From the NCBI RefSeq assembly GCF_016742955.1, contig NZ_JABBYC010000023.1, positions 1 through 63,085 of the forward strand: 63,085 nucleotides of DNA, read 5' to 3'. The translations under genes were made by a program, and so were the position numbers. Source of the stretch: Myceligenerans indicum (GTDB taxonomy: Bacteria > Actinomycetota > Actinomycetes > Actinomycetales > Cellulomonadaceae). The notes below the pieces were generated by a model. It had not been told where the DNA came from and searched no databases. It saw nothing but the letters and a program-made list of their open reading frames with translations. Positions 32,848 to 41,581 of this stretch are shown piece by piece (within the stretch, counting starts at the first letter, position 1; every line of letters starts with the position of its first letter).

Positions 32848-34506
32848 ATGCGGATCCTGCTGCTCGTCTCAGCATTCAACGGTTTGACCCAACGTGTGTG
32901 GTGCCATCTGCGAGAGCATGGCCATGACGTGGGTGTCGAGCTGGCCGGAACCTTCGACGAGCCGCGTGAGCTCGTCGCTGCCGTCGAGTCCGCGGCACCG
33001 GACCTGATCCTGTGCCCGTTCCTCAAGCACCGGGTGCCCGAGGCGGTCTGGCGCAAGTACCCGACCGTCGTCGTGCACCCCGGGCCCGTGGGAGACCGGG
33101 GGCCCTCGTCCCTCGACCACGCGATCCTCGACGGTCGTGAGCAGTGGGGCGTCACGGCGCTCTCCGCCGTCGAGGAGATGGACGCAGGTCCCATCTGGTC
33201 GTCGAACGTTTTCGACATGCCCGCGGAACCGATCTCCAAGGCGGCCCTGTACAACAGCAGGGTCGCGGACGCCGCGATGGCCTGCGTGGAGGAGGTGCTG
33301 CGCAAGGTCGACGACGGCGACCTGCCGCTGGACGCCGACCAGTGCCTCCGGGTCGTGCCGGACACCGGTGAGCGTCCCCTCCTGCGACGCAAGGAGTTCG
33401 AGATCGACTGGGCGGAGCCGGCCGACGTCCTGGCCCGCCGTGTGGCCGCGGCCGACAGCGCCCCCGGCGCCCCCGCCGACGTGCAGGGCCTCCGGGTCTG
33501 CCTGTTCGACGCCGCCGCCTCCGAGGTCGAGACGGGGGCGGAACCCGGGACCGTCGTCGGCCACAACCTCGACGCCGTCGCCATCGCCTGTGGCGTCGGA
33601 ACCCTCTGGGTGGGCTACGCCGCCACGTTCGCCGGACGCCGCGGCACCAAGCTGCCCGCCTCCCGCGTGATCGAAGCGAGCCGGACCCCGTACCTGAAGG
33701 TTCCCGACGCGCTCGCGGAGACCTCCTACGTCCGCGACGAGCACGTCGGGTATCTGACGGTTCGCTCCTACAACGGGGCGATGTACGCCGAGCAGTGCCG
33801 GCGGGTCACCAGTGCCGTCGAGAAGGCCCTCACCGAGGACACCAAGGTCCTGGTGCTGCGAGGAACCGAGCACGCGTTCTCGAACGGCATCCACCTCGGA
33901 GTGATCGACGCCGCCCCCGACCCGGCAGCCGAGGCGTGGGAGAACATCTGGGCGATCGACGAGTTGTGTCTCGCACTGGCGAACGCCGACCAGCTCACCA
34001 TGTCCGCGTTCACGGCGAACGCCGGCGCCGGTGGCGTGATGGCAGGTCTGTGCACCGACGTCACGGTCGCCCGCGACGGCGTGGTGCTGAACCCGTACTA
34101 CGACATGGGCATCTTCGGCTCCGAGCTGCACTCGTGGTCGCTGCCGCAGCGGGTCGGCACGCAGCGGGCCGAGACGCTGCTGCACCGGAAGCTGCCGATC
34201 TCCGCGACGGAGGCGGACCGGATCGGGATGATCTCCGGCGTCGGGCCGCGGGACATGGTGGCCTTCGACGAGTGGCTCGGCGAGACCGCGCGCGGCTATG
34301 CCGAGCCGGCGACGCTCGCGACGATGCTCGCGCGCAGTGCCGAGCAGCGTGCGCGGTCCAAGCCGCTGTCGTACTACCAGACCGTCGAACTCGCGGAGAT
34401 GGCGCGGGACTTCTTCGACGACCGGAACGGCTTCGCGGACCTGCGCAAGCGCTTCCTGTCCAAGGCGGCGCCGGAGGTGACCCCGGCCAAGCTGCGGTTC
34501 GGCTGA
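32848..34506 (+). CDS. hypX: HypX/HoxX-type enzyme: formyl-THF-binding domain fused to enoyl-CoA hydratase-like domain
   Basis: A 552-residue cytoplasmic fusion. Residues 1 to about 265 resemble N10-formyl-tetrahydrofolate transferases (VVVHPGPVGDRGPSSLDHAI near residue 73). Residues from about 290 to 500 resemble the crotonase fold (VLVLRGTEHAFSNGIHLG; NAGAGGVMAGLCTDVTVA). In hydrogen-oxidising bacteria HypX makes CO from formyl-THF by way of formyl-CoA, for the active site of oxygen-tolerant [NiFe]-hydrogenase. The YYDMGIFGSELHSW segment carries the Tyr and Glu expected in the second active site, one residue closer together than in the pattern I know. AAGGAG precedes the ATG by 11 nt. No hydrogenase or other hyp gene is in the window, so its use here is open. 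Confidence 0.85.
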   Translation: MRILLLVSAFNGLTQRVWCHLREHGHDVGVELAGTFDEPRELVAAVESAAPDLILCPFLKHRVPEAVWRKYPTVVVHPGPVGDRGPSSLDHAILDGREQWGVTALSAVEEMDAGPIWSSNVFDMPAEPISKAALYNSRVADAAMACVEEVLRKVDDGDLPLDADQCLRVVPDTGERPLLRRKEFEIDWAEPADVLARRVAAADSAPGAPADVQGLRVCLFDAAASEVETGAEPGTVVGHNLDAVAIACGVGTLWVGYAATFAGRRGTKLPASRVIEASRTPYLKVPDALAETSYVRDEHVGYLTVRSYNGAMYAEQCRRVTSAVEKALTEDTKVLVLRGTEHAFSNGIHLGVIDAAPDPAAEAWENIWAIDELCLALANADQLTMSAFTANAGAGGVMAGLCTDVTVARDGVVLNPYYDMGIFGSELHSWSLPQRVGTQRAETLLHRKLPISATEADRIGMISGVGPRDMVAFDEWLGETARGYAEPATLATMLARSAEQRARSKPLSYYQTVELAEMARDFFDDRNGFADLRKRFLSKAAPEVTPAKLRFG

Positions 34507-34518
34507 GGCCGAGGCCGA

Positions 34519-34548
34519 GGAAGTGCCAACGCAACCAAGCGCACTTCC
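34519..34548 (+). terminator. Hairpin after hypX
   Basis: 8-bp perfect stem, 34519-34526 with 34541-34548, 14-nt loop, 12 nt after the hypX stop. A weak candidate terminator. Confidence 0.4.
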
Positions 34549-34644
34549 GCTGCTGATCGCGGGGTGATGCGCACATCCTGGGCGTAGCGGACGCGCCTCG
34601 TTCCCGACCGGCGCGTCCCACCCGATCCCAGGAGGGCTGACGCC

Positions 34645-35307
34645 ATGAAGGATGCAGTTGGCAGGAGCGCACCGCGCATCGCGGCGGTGGCGGGAGCGGG
34701 TGTCGCGCTCGCCCTGGCGGCCGTCACCACCGCGGCCTCCGCGTCCGCCGCCGTGCCGCCGCCCGAGGCACGGGGCGTGGCCGTGGGGGTGGGGGCCGAG
34801 GTACGGGCGGCCGGTCCGGGCGTACGGCCCGCGCCGGCGGGCCGGTCGGCCGCGAACGGCGGAGGCGTGACCGGGCACGACGACTTCCTGGTCCTCGTGC
34901 CCGGTCAGACGCGGCGTGGCCTGCCGCCCGGGGTCCGGCTCGGGGACGATGCCACGGTGGCGGGCGGTGCGTGGACGCCCGCGGAGGGTCTGCTGTACGT
35001 GGTGACACTCGGGTCCAGCACCTGCCCGCGGACGGCGGAGCCGGCGGCGCGCGACACGATGACGGGCGCCGGGCTGGCCGCGGATCGCGAGGTGGGCGAC
35101 ATCGACGTCACGCTGTCGCAACCGCCGCTCGAATCCGTCTGTACGACGGACTGGGTGCCGACCACCACCGTCGTCGCGGCCCCCGAGGGGACGGACGACG
35201 GACGGACGGTGCGCCTCCGGATCGGCCCGGTCGGGAAGGTCGAGCTGCCCCCGCGTCCGGCGCGCGGCGAGGCGGGTCCCGCGGCGTGGATCTCCTTCGC
35301 GGACTGA
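34645..35307 (+). CDS. Exported protein of unknown function (paralogue 1)
   Basis: A 220-residue protein with a signal peptide (about residues 1-36, ending ASASAA). A Gly/Pro/Arg-rich spacer follows, then a domain of about 130 residues with two conserved Cys motifs (SSTCP and CTTDWVPTT). The same domain appears in the lipoprotein at 35561-36202, so the two are duplicates. The Cys pair probably forms a disulfide outside the cell. CAGGAGGG lies 9 nt before the ATG. No known domain was recognised. Confidence 0.8.
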   Translation: MKDAVGRSAPRIAAVAGAGVALALAAVTTAASASAAVPPPEARGVAVGVGAEVRAAGPGVRPAPAGRSAANGGGVTGHDDFLVLVPGQTRRGLPPGVRLGDDATVAGGAWTPAEGLLYVVTLGSSTCPRTAEPAARDTMTGAGLAADREVGDIDVTLSQPPLESVCTTDWVPTTTVVAAPEGTDDGRTVRLRIGPVGKVELPPRPARGEAGPAAWISFAD

Positions 35308-35560
35308 CACCCTTCCCGCAGGTGCCGTGCCGTGCCGCCTGCCCGAACCCGGCCCGCCGTGGGTTCTTTCGCGCACCGTGCAAGCCGCCCGGTCCTGGTG
35401 ACATGTGAAGGGTGGGTGGCGCTCCGGAGTGTGGGCCGGAGTGCCACCCACCACATCTGTCCGTGACGACGTCGGGACCGCTCCGGCGGCCGCGGCCCGG
35501 CCGGGCCGCGGCCGCTGCGGCAACCCCGTCGCTGTCGGTGGCTCATGGAAGGATCGCAGC

Positions 35561-36202
35561 ATGAAGAGGACGACGGGCGTCCGAGAGGCGCGGTACGCCG
35601 GCCTGGCCGGCGCAGTTCTGGCGTGCGTCCTGCTGGCGGGCTGCGCCGGCGCGGACACGACGGGGGGTGGGGACGGCGCCTCGGGGGACGAGCAGACCGG
35701 GGTCGCCACGCCGTCGGACACCGCCACGCCGTCGGACACGGCCACGCCGTCCGGCACGGGTGACGAGGAGGACGACATGGACGACGAAGCGCGCAACGCG
35801 AGGCCGACGATCGAGGCCACGGAGATCGACCCCCTGGAGGCCGGCGCGACGGGCAGAGGGCTGCCCGAGAGCGTGAAGGGAAGCACCTCGTCCCCGGCCG
35901 GTGCCGCCTGGTCGCCGGAGGCGGGCCTGATCTACGTCGTGACGAACGACTCCAGCTCCTGCCCGGTCATCGCCGAACCGACGGCGTCGCGCAGCGACGG
36001 TGACGTCGTCGTCGGCCTGCTGCCCAGGAAGCCGGGCATGTGTACGGCGGACTGGGTGCCCACCACGAGCGTCGTGCAGGTGCCGGACGGTGTCGAGGAC
36101 GGCGCGGAGGTGGTGGTCAGGATCGGTGACAAGGGGACCCTGAACCTGCCGGCTCGCGAGGCCGACGGCGAGCCCGGACCGATCGCGTGGGTGGCGAGCT
36201 GA
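35561..36202 (+). CDS. Lipoprotein of unknown function (paralogue 2)
   Basis: A 213-residue lipoprotein. The lipobox LLAGC puts the lipidated Cys at residue 28. An acidic low-complexity linker follows, with three near-repeats of TATPSD. The C-terminal domain matches the protein at 34645-35307 (GLIYVVTNDSSSCPVIAEP; CTADWVPTTSVV; ending GPIAWVAS). GGAAGGA precedes ATG 35561; the longer open frame upstream has no such site. The 253-bp gap before it holds no gene and no clear promoter box. One copy is soluble or exported and the other membrane-anchored, which suggests a shared external ligand. Confidence 0.82.
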   Translation: MKRTTGVREARYAGLAGAVLACVLLAGCAGADTTGGGDGASGDEQTGVATPSDTATPSDTATPSGTGDEEDDMDDEARNARPTIEATEIDPLEAGATGRGLPESVKGSTSSPAGAAWSPEAGLIYVVTNDSSSCPVIAEPTASRSDGDVVVGLLPRKPGMCTADWVPTTSVVQVPDGVEDGAEVVVRIGDKGTLNLPAREADGEPGPIAWVAS

Positions 36203-36286
36203 GAGCGCTCCTGGCGTTGCCGGGACACGTCGTGAGGGTGCGGTGAATCCTGCCGTGCCGGGGCGAGTCACGGTCGTGATTTTCGA

Positions 36287-36292
36287 TAGGTT
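36287..36292 (+). promoter_or_regulatory. -10 hexamer for leaderless hydrolase gene
   Basis: TAGGTT ends 6 nt before the GTG start at 36299, and there is no ribosome binding site. Confidence 0.5.
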
Positions 36293-36298
36293 GTCCAG

Positions 36299-37852
36299 GT
36301 GATCCGCCCAGCCCGACGCCCCGCGGCCACCGTCGCCTGCCTGCTCGTGCCCGTCCTGCTGCTCGCAGCGTGTGCGGTACCACCGAAGAACCAGGTGGCG
36401 CTCGAGGATGTGGGGAAGTCCAGCAGCGCGACGGAGGGGAGTTCTGCCGCGGCATCGGGCGCTCCCGACGGCTTCGAGGACTTCTACACCCAGCCGGTCG
36501 AGTGGAGCGACTGCGGCGGCTTCGAGTGCGCCACCGTCGACGCCCCGCTCGACTGGCACGAGCCCGGCGCCGGCAGCATCGAGATCGCGATGAAGAAGCT
36601 GCCTGCCACCACCGACGACCCGCAGGGGTCCCTCCTGGTCAATCCCGGGGGGCCAGGCGCCTCCGGCATCGGGCTCGTGGAGTCGACCAGCAACTTCGGC
36701 TTCCGCCTGCGCGCCGCGTTCGACATCGTCGGGTTCGACCCGCGCGGTGTGGGCCAGTCCACGCCGGTGACCTGTGTGGACGATGAGACGAAGGACGAGT
36801 TCCTCACCACCGACTACCCGGAAACGGACAAGGGCATCGCCCAGCAGATCGAAGCCATCCGCCAATGGGGCAAGGCGTGCGCCGAGAACACCGGCGACCT
36901 GCTCGGCAACGTCGACACGCAGAGCGCGGCACGTGACATGGACATGCTGCGCGCGGTCCTGGGCGACGAGAAGCTGAACTATCTCGGCTACTCCTACGGC
37001 ACCCAGCTGGGCGCCACCTACGCGGGTCTCTTCCCCGGCAACACGGGCAGGCTCGTGCTCGACGGCGCCATCGACATCACGCTCTCGCCGGACCAGGTGG
37101 CCGCGGAACAGGCCGTCGGCTTCGAGAACGCGCTGCGCGCCTACGTGGAGGACTGCCTCGCCGGGCCCGACTGTCCCCTCGGCGGCTCGGTCGACCTCGG
37201 ACTGCAGCAGATCAGGGCGATGGTGAACGATGCCGCGGCGCACCCCATCGCCACCTCCTCCGGCCGGTCGGTGACGAAGAACCTCGCGTTCTACGGGGTC
37301 GCCATGCCGCTGTACAACGAGGCCAACTGGTCGTACCTGACCACGGCGCTGCGGGAGATCTTCTGGGAGGGCAGGGGCGACACGCTCCTGCTGCTCGCGG
37401 ACAGCTACAACGACCGCAACGCCGACGGCAGCTTCAGCTCCAACAGCGAGGAAGCCTTCCGGGCGATCAACTGCGCCGACGACCGCGCCACCGAGGACCT
37501 CGACAAGATGAAGCAGCTCGCAGCCGACATCGTGGCCGAGGCACCCACCCTTGGCGAGTCCTTCGGCTACTCGGGCATCGGCTGCGCCGACTGGCCGTAC
37601 CCGCCCGCGAAGAAGGAGTTCGACGTCCACGCGAAGGGGGCGGCACCGATCATGGTCATCGGAACCACGAACGACCCCGCGACCCCATACCGCTGGTCGA
37701 AGGCTCTCGCCGGAACCCTCGACTCCGGGTTCCTCGTCACCTACGAGGGCGAGGGCCACACGGCCTACGGCCGTTCCAACGAGTGCATCGACGGCGCCGT
37801 GGAGGACTACCTCGTGGACGGCGAGGTCCCGGACGGCGCACTGACCTGCTGA
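36299..37852 (+). CDS. Lipoprotein alpha/beta-hydrolase, TAP-like (SlpD/tripeptidyl aminopeptidase type)
   Basis: A 517-residue lipid-anchored peptidase. The lipobox LLAAC gives lipidated Cys25. The alpha/beta-hydrolase core has LLVNPGGPGASG (oxyanion region), nucleophile Ser232 in GYSYGT, Asp459 (GTTNDPATPY) and His487 (GEGHTAYG). The last 90 residues match the TAP-like C-terminal domain. Homologues in Streptomyces (SlpD, SlpE, Tap) cut tripeptides from exported proteins. The GTG start follows a -10 hexamer by 6 nt. Presence beside the tmk-holB block and before tRNA-Thr is typical in this group of actinobacteria. Confidence 0.92.
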   Translation: MIRPARRPAATVACLLVPVLLLAACAVPPKNQVALEDVGKSSSATEGSSAAASGAPDGFEDFYTQPVEWSDCGGFECATVDAPLDWHEPGAGSIEIAMKKLPATTDDPQGSLLVNPGGPGASGIGLVESTSNFGFRLRAAFDIVGFDPRGVGQSTPVTCVDDETKDEFLTTDYPETDKGIAQQIEAIRQWGKACAENTGDLLGNVDTQSAARDMDMLRAVLGDEKLNYLGYSYGTQLGATYAGLFPGNTGRLVLDGAIDITLSPDQVAAEQAVGFENALRAYVEDCLAGPDCPLGGSVDLGLQQIRAMVNDAAAHPIATSSGRSVTKNLAFYGVAMPLYNEANWSYLTTALREIFWEGRGDTLLLLADSYNDRNADGSFSSNSEEAFRAINCADDRATEDLDKMKQLAADIVAEAPTLGESFGYSGIGCADWPYPPAKKEFDVHAKGAAPIMVIGTTNDPATPYRWSKALAGTLDSGFLVTYEGEGHTAYGRSNECIDGAVEDYLVDGEVPDGALTC

Positions 37853-37961
37853 AGGCCGTGTCCGACGGCGGTCGTGGCAGGGTGGGGCGCTCGCGCGAGA
37901 CGGTTCGGCCGGCCGGTCCACTCGTCATGAGCCCCTCGACGTAGATCACATCCGATTCGCT

Positions 37962-37991
37962 TTGGTGACTCGGCCCCACGTCAGGTACTGT
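37962..37991 (+). promoter_or_regulatory. Promoter of tRNA-Thr
   Basis: TTGGTG (37962-37967), an 18-nt spacer and TACTGT (37986-37991) form a housekeeping-type promoter. Transcription would start near 37998, about 32 nt before the mature tRNA. Confidence 0.55.
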
Positions 37992-38029
37992 TGTGGCCGC
38001 TGCCAGGTGGCTCGCCACCGGGACGCAAC

Positions 38030-38105
38030 GCCGCCTTAGCTCAGTCGGTAGAGCGGTTCACTCGTAATGAACAGGTCGACAGTTCGATTCTGTCAGGCGG
38101 CTCCA
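38030..38105 (+). tRNA. tRNA-Thr (CGT)
   Basis: A complete cloverleaf. The acceptor stem is 38030-38036 with 38095-38101. The D-arm is 38039-38054. The anticodon stem 38056-38060/38068-38072 holds anticodon CGT at 38063-38065, reading ACG. The T-arm is 38078-38094 with TTCGATT in the loop. The discriminator is T38102 and the CCA end is encoded at 38103-38105. Confidence 0.97.
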
Positions 38106-38123
38106 GGGCGAAAGCCCGGACCA

Positions 38124-38152
38124 AGCCCCCGATGTCCATGACATCGGGGGCT
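38124..38152 (+). terminator. Terminator after tRNA-Thr
   Basis: Perfect 13-bp stem, 38124-38136 with 38140-38152, 3-nt loop, followed by a T-containing stretch. It also lies 9 nt beyond the stop of the convergent regulator gene and may serve both. Confidence 0.8.
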
Positions 38153-38160
38153 TCGTCGTC

Positions 38161-39189
38161 TCAGGCCACCGTGCGGAACGTGCGCCGGTATTGCGTCGGC
38201 GTGACGTCCAGCGCCGCCTGCATGTGCGCCCGCAACGACTGTGCAGTACCGAAGCCGCAGCGTGCGGCGATCCGTTCCACGGCAAGGTCCGTGTCCTCCA
38301 GGTACTGGCGGGCCGCGTCCACCCGCTCCCGTATGAGCCACTGTCCCGGGCTCTCGCCGGTTTCCTCGCGGAACCTGCGGGTGAAGGTCCGGACGGACAT
38401 CGCGGCGTGTGCGGCCATCTCGGCGAGCGTGGGGGGCCGGTCGAGTCGTCGCAGGATCCAGGCTCGCGTGGCGGCGGTGCCGGGACCCCGGGCGTCAGGC
38501 ACGGGGCGCTGGATGTACTGCGCCTGACCGCCGTCGCGATGCGGAGGCACGACCGTGCGGCGAGCGACATCGCGCGCGACGGCCGGACCGTGGTCGCGGC
38601 GGACCAGGTGCAGGCAGAGGTCGACGCCGGCCGCGACACCCGCCGAGGTGAGCATGTCGCCGTCATCGACGTAGAGCACATCCGGGTCGATCCGGACCCG
38701 GGGATGCAGCTCGCGCATCAGGTCCGTGTAGTGCCAGTGGGTGGTGGCCGGTCGGTCGTCGAGCAAGCCCATGCCGGCGAGTTGGAACGCCCCCGTGCAG
38801 ATCGAGACGATCCGCGTTCCGGGACGGATCCGGCCGAGTGCCGAGGCCATGTCAGGTGCGACGACCCCGCTCGTGAAGGCCGGCCCCCGCTCCGCGACGG
38901 CCGGGACGACGACGGTGTCGGCCGACTCGATCACGTCGGGTCCGTGATCCACGAGCACGCTGACGTCCGAGTCGGAGCGGACGAGCCGGGCCTCCCGGGT
39001 GGTGCAGGTGATGACTTCGTAGAGCGGTTCGTGACTGTCCTGAGTGCGGGCAGTGCCGAGGATCCGGTGCGGGATGCCCAGTTCGAACGGGATGAAGCCG
39101 TCGGTGATCAGTACCGCGACGCGGTGTCGCCGTCCGGCGGACCGTGGTTGCCCGCGTGCTCCGGAACGGGGAAGCCGGTGACCTGTCAT
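38161..39189 (-). CDS. GlxA-family transcriptional regulator (DJ-1/PfpI-like domain plus AraC HTH)
   Basis: A 342-residue regulator. A class-I glutamine amidotransferase-like (DJ-1/PfpI) domain covers about residues 20-195, with the nucleophile-elbow Cys in IVSICTGAFQLA. An AraC-type double HTH fills about 235-335 (PPTLAEMAAHAAMSVRTFTRRFRE). ATG 39189 follows a TAGGAT hexamer by 6 nt, so it is likely leaderless. It diverges from the MFS transporter gene, with 70 bp between starts, which suggests it controls that gene. The ligand is unknown. Confidence 0.92.
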   Translation of the reverse strand: MTGHRLPRSGARGQPRSAGRRHRVAVLITDGFIPFELGIPHRILGTARTQDSHEPLYEVITCTTREARLVRSDSDVSVLVDHGPDVIESADTVVVPAVAERGPAFTSGVVAPDMASALGRIRPGTRIVSICTGAFQLAGMGLLDDRPATTHWHYTDLMRELHPRVRIDPDVLYVDDGDMLTSAGVAAGVDLCLHLVRRDHGPAVARDVARRTVVPPHRDGGQAQYIQRPVPDARGPGTAATRAWILRRLDRPPTLAEMAAHAAMSVRTFTRRFREETGESPGQWLIRERVDAARQYLEDTDLAVERIAARCGFGTAQSLRAHMQAALDVTPTQYRRTFRTVA

Positions 39190-39195
39190 GGCCGG

Positions 39196-39201
39196 ATCCT
39201 A
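39196..39201 (-). promoter_or_regulatory. -10 hexamer for leaderless GlxA-type gene
   Basis: TAGGAT on the minus strand ends 6 nt before ATG 39189, with no ribosome binding site. The 70-bp divergent region to the MFS gene should hold any operator, but none is clear. Confidence 0.5.
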
Positions 39202-39259
39202 TCGGCATACGACCATCAGGCCACTGGCTGGAGCCCTACCGGCACCGCAGGCTGAGGCC

Positions 39260-40585
39260 ATGACACAGACCGGCACCCCCGCCCCGGCTACGCGGCCGGA
39301 CCCGCCCCGCCGACCGGATCGCCGGTATCGCACCTCTCCACGGGTTCACCCGGCCTGGTGGGTCGCCCTGGTCAGCTTCCTCACGATCCTGGGCGCGGCG
39401 GCCTTCGCCGCGGCACCAGGTCTCCTGGTCGATCCCCTGCACGCCGACTTCGGCTGGTCCCGCTCCACCATCGGCATGGGCCTCTCCGTCCAGCTCGTGC
39501 TGTACGGGATCACGGCACCGTTCGCCGCCGCACTCATGGACCGCTTCGGGATCCGTCCCGTGGTGGCCACGGCACTCACGATCATCGCGATCGGCGCGTT
39601 CGCCACGATCTGGATGACCGAGCCCTGGCACTTCGTTCTCACCTGGGGTGTCATGGTGGGCCTGGGCAGCGGCTCCTTGGCGCTGGCCTTCACGGCGACT
39701 GTCACACAACGCTGGTTCTCCAAGCGCCGAGGACTGGTCAGCGGCGTGCTGACGGCGGCGACCGCGTCCGGCCAGCTCGTCTTCCTGCCCCTGCTCGCCT
39801 GGCTGGTGGAGAACCAGGGCTGGCGTGCGGCGTCGACCGCCGTGGCGCTGTCGTGCGCGCTCGTCATGCCCCTGGTGCTGCTCCTGCTGCGGGACCACCC
39901 GGCCGACGTCGGGCTCGCGCCCTACGGTGGTGACGAGTTCGTCCCCAGGCCGCCGGCCCGGCGCGGCGTCGCCCTGCGCACTCTGACCGCGCTGTTCCGT
40001 GCGGCGCGCACACCGGTGTTCTGGCTGCTCGCGGGAGCTTTCGCGATCTGCGGCGCGACGACGAACGGCCTCGTGCGCACCCATTTCGTGCCGTCCGCGC
40101 ATGACCACGGGATGCCCGTCACGGTGGCGGCCTCCCTCCTGGCGGTGATCGGTGTGGTCGACGTCGTCGGGACGGTCGGCTCCGGCTGGCTCACCGACCG
40201 GTTCTCCCCGCGGGCCCTGCTCGGCGTGTACTACACGCTGCGCGGCGTGGCGCTGCTCTTCCTCCCGGCGCTCATGGCACCGCAGGTGGAGCCGCCGATG
40301 GTCCTCTTCATCGTGTTCTACGGGCTGGACTGGGTCGCCACCGTCCCGCCCACGCTGGCCCTGTGCCGTGAGATCTACGGCGAGGAGGCTCCTGTCGTCT
40401 TCGGGTGGGTGCTGGCGTCCCATCAGGTCGGCGCGGGCGTTGTCACCTGGCTCGGCGGCTTGGCCCGGGACCTCACGGGGTCCTACGACCTGGTCTGGTA
40501 CGGCGCGGGTGTGCTGTGCGCCGGTGCTGCGCTCATGTCGCTGCTGATCCGCCGCGTCCGTCACGGGGATCCGGCCGGCGCCTGA
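39260..40585 (+). CDS. MFS transporter
   Basis: A 441-residue membrane transporter with 12 predicted helices. The helix 2-3 loop carries a degenerate MFS signature (MDRFGIRPVVAT), and the second half has LTDRFSPRALLG. The first 30 residues, rich in Pro and Arg, are cytoplasmic. It resembles monocarboxylate/oxalate-formate-type MFS members, but the substrate cannot be assigned. ATG 39260 is preferred; the in-frame extension to 39188 overlaps the promoter region of the divergent regulator. Control by that regulator is inferred from the arrangement. Confidence 0.88.
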   Translation: MTQTGTPAPATRPDPPRRPDRRYRTSPRVHPAWWVALVSFLTILGAAAFAAAPGLLVDPLHADFGWSRSTIGMGLSVQLVLYGITAPFAAALMDRFGIRPVVATALTIIAIGAFATIWMTEPWHFVLTWGVMVGLGSGSLALAFTATVTQRWFSKRRGLVSGVLTAATASGQLVFLPLLAWLVENQGWRAASTAVALSCALVMPLVLLLLRDHPADVGLAPYGGDEFVPRPPARRGVALRTLTALFRAARTPVFWLLAGAFAICGATTNGLVRTHFVPSAHDHGMPVTVAASLLAVIGVVDVVGTVGSGWLTDRFSPRALLGVYYTLRGVALLFLPALMAPQVEPPMVLFIVFYGLDWVATVPPTLALCREIYGEEAPVVFGWVLASHQVGAGVVTWLGGLARDLTGSYDLVWYGAGVLCAGAALMSLLIRRVRHGDPAGA

Positions 40586-40678
40586 CGGGCCGCGGGGCGG
40601 GGGCGGGGCAGCTTTCCGCATCGCCTGTCGCACGGCCCGCGAGGAACCATCCGCCCTCGCCGACTACGCTCGTCCACC

Positions 40679-41362
40679 ATGTGGAGCTTCGGACGACGCA
40701 AGCCCGTCACCTACCTGCTCGGTGAGCCGGTCGACGACTACCCGGCGCAGGCGCCCGAGGCGCACCGCGGCCGTGTCCTGCGGATCACGGAGATCGGTGA
40801 GCCGGTGCTGCACAGCCCGACCCGCAAGGTCACGGAGTTCTCCACCCCCGAGCTGAACCGGCTCGTCGACGACATGTTCGCCACGATGGAGGTGGCCCAG
40901 GGCGTCGGCCTCGCGGCCACGCAGGTGGGTTCCGACCTGCGCGTGTTCGTCTACGACGTGACGGACGAGCGCGGGGACCGGCACGTCGGCCACGTCGTGA
41001 ACGCGCAGCTCGAGACAGACCCGGACGCCGAGCCCATCGAGGAGGACGAGGGCTGCCTGTCGGTCCCGGGCGCCTATGAGCCGCTCCGGCGCCCCGGCGC
41101 CGCGACGGTCCGTGGCGTGGACCGCGACGGCGCCCCGGTGCAGCTGACCGGGACCGGCTTCCTGGCCCGCGCGTTCATCCACGAGACGCAACACCTCGAC
41201 GGGACGCTCTACTGGGACCACCTGTCGCCCGAGCTGCAGCAGGACGCCCTGCGCCAGCGGGACGAGGAGCGTGAGGAGGTCCTCGCGCAGCGCCACGAGA
41301 TCGCCGTCGAACTCGGCAAGAAGCCTGCGGACTATCCGGCGGAACCGGCGGGCGGGAAGTAG
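40679..41362 (+). CDS. def: Peptide deformylase
   Basis: A 227-residue metalloenzyme that removes the formyl group from new proteins. The three motifs are intact: GVGLAATQVG, EGCLSVPG (metal ligand Cys126) and HETQH (His168, catalytic Glu169, His172). Both ends extend past the usual 170-190 residues: about 25 residues at the N-terminus and a charged C-terminal helix. ATG 40679 lies 8 nt after TACGCT (40665-40670) and lacks a ribosome binding site, so it may be leaderless. Confidence 0.96.
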   Translation: MWSFGRRKPVTYLLGEPVDDYPAQAPEAHRGRVLRITEIGEPVLHSPTRKVTEFSTPELNRLVDDMFATMEVAQGVGLAATQVGSDLRVFVYDVTDERGDRHVGHVVNAQLETDPDAEPIEEDEGCLSVPGAYEPLRRPGAATVRGVDRDGAPVQLTGTGFLARAFIHETQHLDGTLYWDHLSPELQQDALRQRDEEREEVLAQRHEIAVELGKKPADYPAEPAGGK

Positions 41363-41581
41363 CCGGGCGTACCTTCCCGGGCGGGGTGCTCGCGACCTCG
41401 CCAGGGCGGCCACCGGGCCGGAGAAGGGCGGTACCCCCTGGCCGGCATCGTCCCGGACCACCCCGACGGCCGGACGGTGACCGGTTTCCGCCACCGGGTG
41501 GGTGAAAATTAACCCCCTCGCAACATCCCCAGCTTCGGACATACGTAACATCACTGGCATCCCCACCATTCAGGAGGATCG

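Noticed and set aside
38030..38105. tRNA-Thr as an integration site of a mobile element
   Set aside because: No integrase gene, no direct repeat of the tRNA 3' end and no change in gene character on either side.
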